Origin: Artemia franciscana
Lineage: Eukaryota; Arthropoda; Branchiopoda; Anostraca; Artemiidae
DNA: 64,000 nt
Reading direction: 5' to 3'
Assembly: GCF_032884065.1 (NCBI RefSeq)
Contig: NC_088880.1
Span: forward strand, 24,242,715-24,306,714
Below are positions 1 through 14,226 of this stretch, one piece after another. Numbering within the stretch: the first letter of the stretch is position 1; every line of letters starts with the position of its first letter. Under the pieces are notes generated by a model. It saw nothing but the letters and a program-made list of their open reading frames with translations. It had not been told where the DNA came from and did not search any database. The position numbers and the translations under genes were made by a program.

Positions 1-4308
<4,308 letters not shown>

Positions 4309-4981
4309 GATATTTGCTAGAATATTTCTATATTCTATATTTCTATATTCTAGCAAATATGATATTTGCTAGAATATTTCTATATTCTATATTTCTATAT
4401 TCTAGCAAATATGATATTTGCTAGAATATTTCTATATTCTATATTTCTATATTCTAGCAAATATGATATTTGCTAGAATATTTCTATATTCTATATTTCT
4501 ATATTCTAGCAAATATGATATTTGCTAGAATATTTCTATATTCTATATTTCTATATTCTAGCAAATATGATATTTGCTAGAATATTTCTATATTCTAGCA
4601 AATATGATATTTGCTAGAATATTTCTATATTCTATATTTCTATATTCTAGCAAATATGATATTTGCTAGAATATTTCTATATTCTATATTTCTATATTCT
4701 AGCAAATATGATATTTGCTAGAATATTTCTATATTCTATATTTCTATATTCTAGCAAATATGATATTTGCTAGAATATTTCTATATTCTATATTTCTATA
4801 TTCTAGCAAATATGATATTTGCTAGAATATTTCTATATTCTATATTTCTATATTCTAGCAAATATGATATTTGCTAGAATATTTCTATATTCTATATTTC
4901 TATATTCTAGCAAATATGATATTTGCTAGAATATTTCTATATTCTATATTTCTATATTCTAGCAAATATGATATTTGCTAG
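4309..4981. repeat. 52-bp tandem satellite of palindromic monomers
   Basis: Monomers begin with gatatttgctag at 4309, 4361, 4413, 4465, 4517, 4569, 4606, 4658, 4710, 4762, 4814, 4866, 4918 and 4970 (partial). That is twelve units of 52 bp, one of 37 bp (4569-4605) that lost an internal 15-bp ctatatttctatatt-type block, and a 12-bp remnant. Each unit junction carries a perfect palindrome with 16-nt arms (ATATTCTAGCAAATAT and its complement) around a single G. Units are essentially identical, which implies recent expansion or homogenisation. Confidence 0.97.
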
Positions 4982-7900
4982 AACAGTTGATGCTAGATCG
5001 CTTCAGAGATAACGCTTAAACTTGATGGTTAAAGGTCAGAAGGATTCAACGGGATTTTTTCATCAGTCTCACATAACGTTGCTTTTTTATTGTCAAAGAA
5101 TTTTAAAACGTAAACAATGTCTCGAAGACCTTTCTAGTGTTTCATCAAAACAAGTAGAAAATAAAACAATTTTTAATCCCCAGCAAGTTGAATTTTGACA
5201 GCGAGTAAGAGGCATTTTATTTTTCCATTCCTTGACCAGTTTCACTAAAAGTTTGTCATTGCTTATTAAAACAAAAGTAAAAAAATCTTTTTACTTGGAA
5301 TCTAAATGAAGTTGTCAAATTTGTAAATTAAAAACAGAGTTCCGCATGTAATATCCTGTCTTTTCTATAAAAAAAAGGCTTTTTTTGCTCAGATTCATGG
5401 TTTTATCATAGGGAGAACATCTAGCCCTGCACATTTTATCCTGACTATTGAGCTTGGGTGTGTGCGTGCTGGGCACATAGAATAGATAACCGAGAAGAAG
5501 CTTAATTTTTACTAAACAAATCCACATGTTCAAAAGTCATAAAGAACATATTCTCATTCAAAGTGCTCTGGTCTTAACAGATTAAGTTTATTTTCAAAAT
5601 AATGATGCTAATTTGTTTAATTTGCTAAGAAATTTCATTTTATCGAATGATTTCCTAAAAGAGCACTGCCAAAAGGGGTTCAATAGCATCATAAAAGATT
5701 GATATTAAAACTCGGGAACAACCCTGTATAAGAGGGGATTTTTTTTCCTTATTCAGTACTTTGATTTAATGTACTCTGCTGATACAAAATATTAAATGAC
5801 TGTGCTGAAATAATATTAAACTACTCAGACTACTCTGCTCAAATAATAGTAAAAGAAGCTAACAATAAGTAATATTTTTGAAGATTTAGGCTCACAATTA
5901 ATTGATTTTTCATTTTTAAATGAAATTTTTAGAATTCATTAGTTTAAAGAATGAATTATTAATTAATTATTTATTAATTTATCAATTATTCATTTATTAA
6001 TTATTTAATTATTAAACTGCCAAACCGGCAGTTATTCACCAGCTGCCTGGTCAATTTTACCGGCTGATTTAGTTTATATAATATTAATTATTTATTAATT
6101 AAATTAATTATTAGTCTAATGAATTCATTAGAATTCATAGTTTAAACATAGAATTTTTAAACTGCTCGCTCGTAACAGATCTCAAAAAAAGAAAAGACCA
6201 TTTGGGTTAGCTCTTTTCTACTATACAGGGAAATAACTCTTTTCGATGTATTTATAAGTTAAATCAGCCATCGTTAGCAGTTCCTGTAGTAGCTCCTCAA
6301 ACTGATATAGAGACATGAGATCCCAAAATCATAAGGGATCATTTCAATTAGAATTTTTTTGTCTCTTGCCTGTTTACTCTGTGATTTTTCTCCATATGTC
6401 CATTATGCTGTAGGAGCAACATTTTGATCTTAACCTGCTTTTATTTTATCTTTTTTTCACTGGTCTTGGTCTATCGTGAGATTGGTAAGGACCTAGCCTC
6501 TGGTTCTTTTCCTTAACGCGTGGCCCTGAGGTTGAATTGATGAATGTGTCATTACATATTGTAAAGCTGATTATAATTTTGATTTTGAAAAAAAGACAGT
6601 TTTTGCTCTGAACTAGACCATATAAAGTGGCGTAAATTCACAGAATTTTGGGGGACTCTAGGGAGGGGGTACTTTAGTTTTGTTTTCATTTTTAAATGAA
6701 AGTAAAAGAGCCATTTTTCAAGGAAAACACCAGATTAAGTAGAAAAGCCGAATTTTTCCAATTCTAAAAGAGAGCAAGTGTTCTGCCCTCAACTGAGGCC
6801 ACTGAGTCTATGATATGTGAACTGAAATAGATTTTTATAATCTATGACAGAGAGGACTTTAATCAAGAAGGTACCGGTTTCAAATTGAGTTTAGACTAAG
6901 ATCTAAAAGTGCTGAAGACGTGCTACGGTTTCCTGACCCCTACGACAAAATCTTATCTCCGAAAGATAAATAGAAAACTTTTGATAGAATGCTCCAAAAA
7001 GGAGAATCTTTCTATGGGTTTGACAGTGTTACCGTCTATTCATGCAAGACACCTCTATTTATGATCAGTTTGTCTTCACATTTCAGGAGTTTCTAGCTCT
7101 TTGAGATTAAAAAAAAAAAAATCTCAGTGCAGCAAATTACTGTTAATTTAATTAGGATGAAAGTTACTATTTTCAAAGTAGTACTGCAATGAAAAATATT
7201 TGTCACCTTGGAGTTTCTTCAAAAACCCGTTTATTTTTGTTGTTGTTTTTTTATTGCGGCCTCCATTGACTGTGATTTGCTCCATACTATGTATTTCTCT
7301 TTACTACCAAAGTAATAAGAGCTTATCTTTTGCTCATCTTTTAGCAGTAAAATTATAAAGTTGACCCACGGCGAAACCAGTGGCGTATACTCAAGCAAAT
7401 TAGGGGATGGCAAACATTTTCTTCATAATCATGGCAGGGAGGGGATAATTTTCTTTTCGATCAGAACATACCAACCAATGAACACACTAAAAAGGGTATT
7501 TTTTAAAATCTAGAGGGGCAAAAAATCTTGGGTGGAGGCTGGGAGAAATTCAAATAAACCCTCTTCCGATTGACAACACTGGCAAAATTCAAAATTTGTC
7601 CATAGGATATATATCTTATTGAAATTTCGGATAGGTTGAGAACTTCACTGTTATGGATAATAACTGCAAATACTATCCAAGTTCTGATCCCGTTCAAAAG
7701 ATATACTAAGTCGTGACTTGGTGCAGAACTATCTAGGGAAAAACTTGCTCTGCTACCCCTCCTTTATGCAACTTCTTGTTAACTTTTCAGCAGCAAATTA
7801 GGCAGTGTGCACCTAATTTGATACAAATTCAAGGAAGTATAGTGTCCTTATAGTAAATATAATTATAGCAATTTGTTCTAAATTACAATAATTATAGCCA

Positions 7901-8040
7901 AATTTGGAATATCTACTTGTATCTACGCTTTTGTTCTATCTACAAAAGCAGTCGGATAGATTAAGTTTATTTACGTATGAAAACAAGAAAAGAAATAATA
8001 AATGAAGAGAGAAAAATTAAATAGGTGAAAAAACGAGGAT
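4982..8040. other. Non-coding stretch, no gene recognised
   Basis: No exon is supported on either strand. Visible items are a segment at 6035-6079 that is the inverted copy (44 of 45 bases) of 3866-3910, AT-rich tracts at 5900-6130, and a less AT-rich part at 6460-6560 and 6860-7050 with no recognised family. Open frames on the minus strand (for example 7231-7413 and 7503-7697) show no domain or codon signal. Confidence 0.4.
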
Positions 8041-8332
8041 TTTGTCAGCCAGTAGCAAAATGTGAAGATGAAAATCAAGCAAATATTTCGACAAGGACCT
8101 CCGCCAAGTCATCATCGGAGCTCAATAAAAAATATAAGAAACAGGAAAAAAACAACAACAACAACACCAAAATCTAACCTTCTTAAGTGAACTCTACAAG
8201 AGGAGAAAAGACACTGAATCAAAAGACAAAAGCCAACTTGAGATCAACGAAAGAGGAGTTACCAATTGGATTGAATAAATATGCTTTGCCTTGCAACCGA
8301 TTTTGCCTGTCTACAATTTCGGTTTTCATTAG
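8041..8332 (-). mobile_element. Penelope-like element 3'/pLTR fragment with degenerate hammerhead-like motif
   Basis: On the minus strand, TGATGA (8114-8109) is followed by a potential stem (GAC/GTC and GG/CC pairs with a U-U internal loop) and then GAAATAT (8089 downwards). This is the layout of the better motif at 39658-39604. The base in the C3 position is A, and stem I pairs poorly, so this copy is probably inactive. It lies left of a GAGCG element and a Penelope-like endonuclease remnant, the same order as at 39.6-43.1 kb. The call rests on the motif and context only. Confidence 0.35.
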
Positions 8333-10048
8333 ATTAAATAAAAAAAACAAGTTTTTTTTTAACTGAAAGTAAGGAGCGACATTAAAACTTAAAACGAACA
8401 GAAATTACTTTGTATATGAAAGGGTTTACTCCCTCCGCAGTACCTCGCTCTTTACGCTAAAGTTAGACTCTTTGCCACAATTCTAATTTCAATTCTAAGA
8501 ATTGATAATTCACAATTCTAAGAGCGAGGGATTGCGGAGGGGAAAACCCCTTTCATATACGAAGTAATTTCTGTTCGTTTTAAGTTTTAATGTCGCTCCT
8601 TACTTTCAGTTAAAAAAACCTGTTTTTTTTTATTTAATTTCTGAACGTTTTTGAATCAATGCATGTTTTAAATTTTGGCTCTCCGCAGAGGAATAGTTAA
8701 AACCAAATTTGCATTTTTTTTTTTTTTTGCTAAATGGCTTTCTCATAGTTTTGATCGAATGATTTTGAGAAAAAAGGAGTGGGGGAGGAAGCCTAGTTGC
8801 CCGATTTTTTAACTTAAAAAGGAAACTAGAACTTTTAATTTTTGGCGAATGTTTTTGTTAGTAAAAGATATACGTAACTTATAAATTAGCTCACGTAACG
8901 AACTTTAGTATTCTCATGTTTTCATTACATATATGAGGGGTTCACCCCCTCGTCAGTACCTCGCTCTTTACACTAAAGCTTAAATTTTGTCCCAATTCAT
9001 TAAGAATGACCCCTGAATCATAAAAGCCGTTGAATAAATAGTTGAAATTACAAGAAATGCTTTAGCGTAAAGAGCGAAGTATTAGGAGGAGGTGAGCCCC
9101 TCATATGCGTAATAATTTCTGTTCGTTTTAATTTTTAATGCTGCTCCTTACTTCCAGTTGAAAAAACTTTTTCATATTTATTTTTTCATTGTGTTTTTTT
9201 TTTAAATAATGCTAGAAAGTCCTGCGCTCGCTTCACAGAAATTTTCTTCCCACGACAAATTCCTCGATGGAAAGTTCCCCAAACATATCCCCCTCTTCTC
9301 AACCCCTCCCCCCAAACAAAAAATCCCCCTGAAAACGTCTGTACACTTCCCAATAACCATTACTATATGTAAGCACTGGTCAAAGTTTGTAATTTGTAGC
9401 CCCTCCCACGGGGACTGTGGGGGAGTAAGTGGTCCCCAAAGACATAGTTATAAGATTTTTCGACTATGCTGAATAAAATGGCTATCTCAAAATTTTGATC
9501 CGTGACTTTGGGAAAATAATTAGCGTGGGAGGGGGCCTAGGTGCCCTCCAATTTTTAGTCACTTAAAAATGGCACTAGAACTTTTCATTTCCGTTAGAAT
9601 GAGCCCTCTCGCAACATTCTAGGACCACTGGATCGATGCGATCACCCCTGGAAAAAAAACAATAAAAAAACAAAAAACAAACAAATAAACACGCATCCGT
9701 GATCTGCCTTCTGGCAAAAAATACAAAATTCCACATTTTTGTAGATAGGAGCTTGAAACTTCTACAATAGGGTTCTCTGATACGCTGAATCTGATGGTGT
9801 GATTTTCGTTAAGATTCTATGACTTTTAGGGAGTGTTTCCCCCTATTTTCTAACATAAGGCAATTTTCTCAGGCTCGTAACTTTTGATGGGTAAGACTAA
9901 ACTTGATGAAACCTTATATATTTAAAATCAGCATTAAATTGCGATTCTTTTGATGTAGCTATTGGTATTAAAATTCCATTTTTTAGAGTTCTGGTTACTA
10001 TTGAGCCGGTTCGCTCCTTACTACAGTTCGTTACCACGAACTGTTTGA
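8333..10048 (+). repeat. GAGCG element, near-complete copy (hairpin end at right)
   Basis: Non-coding repeat of about 1.7 kb. The left end (gattaaataaaaaaa) leads into a long inverted repeat with arms about 8355-8456 and 8517-8625; both carry 'aaggagcgacattaaaactt' and 'cgctctttacgctaaag' blocks in opposite orientation. A second, weaker inverted repeat covers about 8930-9150. The right end is a short hairpin, CAGTTCGT-TACC-ACGAACTG (10024-10043), followed by TTTGA. Related copies lie at 24.6, 28.5, 30.3, 31.1, 37.0, 39.9, 40.7 and 48.0 kb. Frames inside it (for example 9209-9472) are not conserved as proteins. Confidence 0.85.
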
Positions 10049-10145
10049 TATGCGGACAGGCTGTCTTAAATTAGACTGGGCGAAAATATTGATAGTCTTT
10101 TAATATTAAATTGTCATAAATTGGGCTTAAGGAAATATCTTCCGT
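10049..10145. other. Short spacer between GAGCG element and Penelope-like fragment
   Basis: About 97 bp of unassigned sequence. It may be Penelope-like 3' untranslated sequence, because the endonuclease frame ends just to its right and reads leftward into it. Confidence 0.3.
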
Positions 10146-10536
10146 GTCTCTATTTATAGCCAAATTTCTGTTTATATGTATTTTTGATCTCAATTGCCTC
10201 TTTAAAAGATTGCAGTAGACCACTTACGGTAGATATTAAAGTTGCCTCTTCAAAAAGAACTAAATGGTCAGGATTTTCGTATATATGCTGGGCCAGAGCC
10301 GAATCAAAGTTGCCATTTTTATTTCCAAATCTCAGGGACTTATCTATTGAAATTTTGTGTGAATGCAATCGTTCCCCTAGTTGTTGATGGGTCCTTCCAA
10401 TGTAAAATTTTCCACATGAACACGGGACTCTGTAGACAGAGTCCCGTTTAATATCTACCGTAAATGGCCTACCATATTTTAAAGTGGCAATTGAGGTAAA
10501 AAACATATAAACAGAAATTTGGCTATAAATAGAGAC
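10146..10536 (-). mobile_element. Penelope-like retroelement fragment: GIY-YIG endonuclease domain flanked by inverted arms
   Basis: A minus-strand open frame of 151 codons (10605-10150) contains VYRVPCSCGKFYIGRTHQQ followed by an LxxRLxxH pattern and a SALAQHIYENPDH block. This is the C-terminal GIY-YIG endonuclease typical of Penelope-like elements, with the Cys pair before YIG. No reverse transcriptase domain is present, so this is a dead fragment. The first part of the frame is not endonuclease sequence: 10448-10536 is the reverse complement of 10146-10238, with 34 perfect bases at the outer ends (10146-10179 and 10503-10536). The N-terminal residues are therefore an antisense reading of the fragment's own 3' end. 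Family call firm; the exact boundaries are inferred. Confidence 0.85.
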
Positions 10537-10640
10537 AAGGGAAAAAATCAACGTAATATATGACTTGGAAGGAACTTTACCATTTTTAAGATGGTATTGC
10601 TTCAATTAGGACATCCTCGAATGATTTCTTTGAAAAGCCT

Positions 10641-10672
10641 GTTCAACGGTGTTACATGTAACACTGTTGAAC
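10641..10672. repeat. 32-bp near-perfect palindrome
   Basis: gttcaacggtgttac and its complement meet at ACATGT; there is one mismatched pair in 16. It could be a stem-loop or the abutting ends of a small inverted-repeat element. No function is known. Confidence 0.8.
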
Positions 10673-11088
10673 GTTATTTTTAACGGTAAATATAATAATA
10701 TATTCAAAAGCTTTGATAATATATTTAAAAATATGAATAGTGTATTTACCCTTGATAACAGGTATCTCCTATTGTTTTTTTTTTCAAAATTATTTTATTG
10801 TGAGTTTGCCATGCTTTGGTAGCCTCCCTCTTCCCTCTCCTACTCTAAGCTATCATGATTTTTTCGTTTTTTTCCCCTCCTTATTTTTGTCTTATTGGTG
10901 TCTTGGTTGGATTGTAAAGCATATTTGAATAATAAGTAGCCTTTGAGTTGGCTCTATTAGATAATTTATTGTTTGCCAATATCATGGGTTAGGTAAAAAT
11001 CTAGAAAATCTTAATAAAAACCGGCCAGACATAAATTGGACCTCTTCATTCTTGACATTCTATTTTTCAGTATAAAAAAAAAACTCAC
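10673..11088. other. Intron sequence downstream of the SLC16 exon
   Basis: Starts (minus strand) at the GTGAGT donor at 11088-11083. AT-rich, with a T/C-rich tract at 10760-10890. No further exon of the transporter is recognised here. Confidence 0.5.
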
Positions 11089-11818
11089 CAAAGCGCATAC
11101 ATCTTCCCTAAAGGAATAAAGTTCCGATCAGCTAGCCATCCGCTGCCTATTCTTCCAAACATATCAATAGCTGCACCAATCGAGACTAGTGTGGCAGCTT
11201 CGCTTTTGGTCACTATCCCTTTCTCTGTCACATAGCTTGGCATGTAATACAGAAAATGGGGGTTGCACATTGCCATAAGACCTACTGTGGTTGAGCACAA
11301 TAGAAAACTAGGACTTTTCAGTAAACTCCAATCTATAATCTGGAGACAAAATTTCTTTTTGCTTCCCTTCCCTTCGGTCTCTGTTAATTCAGCAGATGTC
11401 TCAGCTAATTTGTCTCCAGTGCCTAAATCAAATTCTACTAACCCAGTATTCTTTTCACCACTTTCCTTTTTTGTATCGTTCATTTCAACAGCAACCTCTT
11501 TCATTTCCCCATTTGTTGTAACTTTTTTTTCTCCGTTTAGCTTTTTCCTTTTCTCGTCAATTTCAACAATTCTTTGATGCACTTCTGTCGGCCTCAAAAG
11601 CGCTGCTGATATACATACTTGTAATATTCCACCGCCAAGAAGGAGAAAAGTGCCGCGAAGACCAAACTCTGCGACTAATAGCTGGATAACCCGAGGCATG
11701 ATTAAACCACCACAAGCAGTTCCTGATACACAAATCCCGTTGGCTAGTGCTCTTTTTGTTTTAAAGTAGCGAGATGTGATTAAAACCCCAGGAAGTAAGG
11801 AAAGACCAGCTCCGAGAC
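11089..11818 (-). CDS. SLC16/monocarboxylate transporter-type gene, exon spanning about TM5 to TM8
   Basis: The product belongs to the SLC16 (MFS) family of plasma-membrane carriers for monocarboxylates and related solutes; the substrate cannot be told from sequence. The exon starts after aatattttccag (AG at 11820-11819) and ends before GTGAGT (11088-11083); it enters in phase 1 and leaves in phase 2. It opens with GLGAGLSLLPG, then carries the second family signature, YFKTKRALANGICVSG. TM6 (FLLLGGGILQVCISAALL) is followed by a long charged cytoplasmic loop of about 85 residues rich in Lys and Glu, then TM7 and TM8 with GRIGSGWLADR. The long TM6-TM7 loop is normal for SLC16. The following exons, about TM9-TM12 and the tail, are not visible at 1-11088 and probably lie beyond the left edge. 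Confidence 0.93.
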
Positions 11819-12481
11819 CTGGAAAATATTTAATCGAGGGTTAGCAGACTACCAAATGATACTTTGACTCGATTGTTTTTTTTTATCATTCTGACCCGAA
11901 TACAAATTGGGGTCTCCCCTCCCCAACTTTAGATTTAAAAATACTTGTTTTGTATAATCACAAAAAAATACTAACTTTTAATAATCTGCTTTTTAAAATA
12001 TTTTTTTTATCTTCATTGCCAAATATCGAAAAAAACCTCCCCCTTAAACTCTTGCAAATTTGCACTACTAATTTGCCCGCACATTAATATTCAGTTATTT
12101 TTGTTTGTTTACTTTGTTTGTTTACTACTTGTTTGTTTATCTTTGTTTGTCTCATATTCGCACTCAACTTTCTATGGTATTTATTCGTCATTTCATTTTA
12201 TTTATATTTTAAATATTCCGTATGTCTATCCACATATGCAGGAGACTAGCCAGTATGTGCTTTTGTTACAAATGTTATTGATATTACAAGTACGCACGTT
12301 GAAGTTGGAAAATCTCCAACAAATGTCAAATAGGTGACGGTTGTCACGTGCTATACGCCTCTTTAAGCTGAAGTTAAACGTTAGATGCAAATTTACCTAG
12401 CACTTTTTTCAGGTTAGAAAAGTCTGGGATTATTTTGGGATATTTAGTTTATAATTATCTAGAAATAAATAAATGATTAAA
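11819..12481. other. SLC16 intron, left part
   Basis: T-rich intronic sequence carrying a polypyrimidine tract and acceptor directly upstream (minus sense) of the 11818 exon start. No other feature is recognised. The short open frame at 12101-12337 (+) is low-complexity (tttgtttgttt repeats). Confidence 0.5.
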
Positions 12482-13387
12482 TTTAGTCTATGGCAAAATA
12501 AGTTTCATCAGTGTTATTTTGCCAATGTTAACAATTCAATAAACACCATTTGAAATTTCTTTCTACGATTAATGTAGCATAGAACTATTTTTTTATGTGA
12601 ATAAAATTAAGTTGAATTGACAGATGGAGTCTTTCAGCAAAAACTAAAGAGAAATAATCAGCAAAAACTAAAGAGAAGTAATCAGCAAAAACTAAAGAGA
12701 AAAACTATGAAAAATTAAAACAAGCAGAATTTAATCCGTAAAAAATTCAGACTTTGAATGAACCGAAAGTACTGTCAATGAAGATATAAAACAAATTGCG
12801 AATCGAAATTAAAATGAGCGTGAAGTTGAATTTACCAGAAATAGAAACTGCCACAAATTGAGGCCCCTCTTGAAGCCTCCTAAGAGGTAAGAGAGTTATT
12901 TACATTTCATGCAACTTAAGGACTTAACACGTAACATAGCACTACAATTAACACTTTTCATGTAACATTGAAAATATTGGCAATTAATGTTTTTGAAAGT
13001 TTTATTTAGATACAATTCTTCTATGAATTTTAATGAAATAAGTTTCGAAGGAAGAAAATTGTGACGACATGCGTAAGCAAAAAGCCAATATGGAAACGAA
13101 TTAGAACTATTGAACAGTAAATAAAATACAAAATAAAAGTTTAGCCCTTTAAATAAGATGCAAAAAGTTGACTCAGAAGTTTTTGTGTCTCATTTTGGGA
13201 GGGGAAATGGGTATTTAATTAATGCATTGCTTGTATTGAAGGTGAGTCTGCAAGGCTCCTTTCCAAGTTCCTTTCTAAGGCTCCTTCGGTTATTTTTGTT
13301 TCTTTGCTGGTGGAGAATTTTCCTTGTTTGTCCTATCTTATCTGGTTTTTGTTATTTTTGGTCTGTATGATCTTGGATCTTGGAAAA
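12482..13387. repeat. 0.9-kb tandem duplication, copy 1 (intronic)
   Basis: Begins tttagtctatggcaaaata and is followed head-to-tail by copy 2 at 13388, an offset of 906 bp. Copy 1 has an internal triplication of a 24-bp word (cagcaaaaactaaagagaaa onward) at 12635-12700 that is single in copy 2. Sequence agreement is high throughout, including plainly non-coding parts, so the duplication is recent. It lies inside the large SLC16 intron. Confidence 0.93.
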
Positions 13388-14226
13388 TTTAGTCTATGGC
13401 AAAATAAGTTTCATCAGTGTTATTTTGCTATTGTTAACAATTTAATAAACACCATTTCAAATTTCATTTCTACGATTAATGTAGCATAAAACTATTTTTT
13501 TTTATATGAATAAAAATTAAGTCGAATTGACAGATGGAGTATTTCAGCAAAAACTAAAGAGTGATATGAAAAATTAAAACAAGCAGAATTTAATCCGTAG
13601 AAAATTCAGACTTAGAATGAACAGAAAGTACAGTCAATGAAGATATAAAACAAATTGCGGATCGAAATTAAAATGAACGTGAAGTTAAACTTACCAGAAA
13701 TAGAAACTGCCACAAATTGAGGCCCCCTCTTGAAGCCTCCTAAGAGGCAAGGGAGTTATTTGGATTTCACTGAAACGTAAGGACTTTACACGTAACATAG
13801 CACTACACATTGCGCTTTTCATGTAACATTGAAAATATTGGCAATTAATGTCTTTGAAAGTCTTATTTAGATACAATTCTTCTATACATTTTAATGAAAT
13901 AGGTTTCGAAGGAAGAAAATTTTGACGACATGCGTAAGCAAAAAGCCAATGTGGAAATGAATTAGAACTATTGAACAGTAAATAAAAATACAAAATGAAA
14001 GTTTAGCCCTTTAAATAAGATGCAAAAAGTTGACTCAGAAGTTTTTGTGTCTCATTTTGGGATGGGGAAATGGGCATTTAAAAATTGCATTGCTTGTATT
14101 GAAGCTGGCTCGGCAAGGCTCCTTTCCAAGTATCTTCGATTTTTTGTTTCTTTGCTGGTGAAGAATTTTCCTTGTTAGTCCTCTCTTATTTGGTTTTTGT
14201 TATTTTTAGTCTGTATGATCTTGGAA
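13388..14226. repeat. 0.9-kb tandem duplication, copy 2 (intronic)
   Basis: Second unit of the duplication, slightly shorter (about 840 bp) through small deletions, such as loss of two of three 24-bp repeats near 13540. It ends near 14226 at gatcttgga. Minus-strand frames within it (13691-13993) are not supported as genes, apart from the possible 45-nt cassette at 13695-13739 listed separately. Confidence 0.92.
13695..13739 (-). other. Candidate 45-nt cassette exon of the SLC16 gene (speculative)
   Basis: On the minus strand a pyrimidine-rich acceptor (cccttgcctcttag) precedes 45 nt that end at a consensus GTAAGT donor (13694-13689). Entered in phase 1 it encodes GGFKRGPQFVAVSIS and leaves in phase 1. 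It would thus fit exactly between the 18761 donor and the 11818 acceptor without shifting frame. It sits in that intron on the correct strand. Direct joining of the flanking exons already gives the canonical SLC16 sequence, so this would be an optional 15-residue insertion near the end of TM4. The duplicate at 12836-12879 has lost one G and has a weaker GTAAAT donor. No transcript evidence; it may be chance. Confidence 0.2.

Noticed and set aside
4309..4981. Spaced palindromic repeats resembling a CRISPR array
   Set aside because: There are no unique spacers; units are contiguous and identical, in a eukaryotic genome.
9209..9472. 87-codon frame and similar frames inside other GAGCG elements (41266-41580, 48583-48822)
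   Set aside because: The frames resemble one another only because the repeats do; they vary in strand, length and frame continuity, so selection for protein is not evident.
11263..11577. 104-codon plus-strand frame
   Set aside because: Lies antisense to the SLC16 exon at 11818-11089, whose protein and splice sites are convincing.
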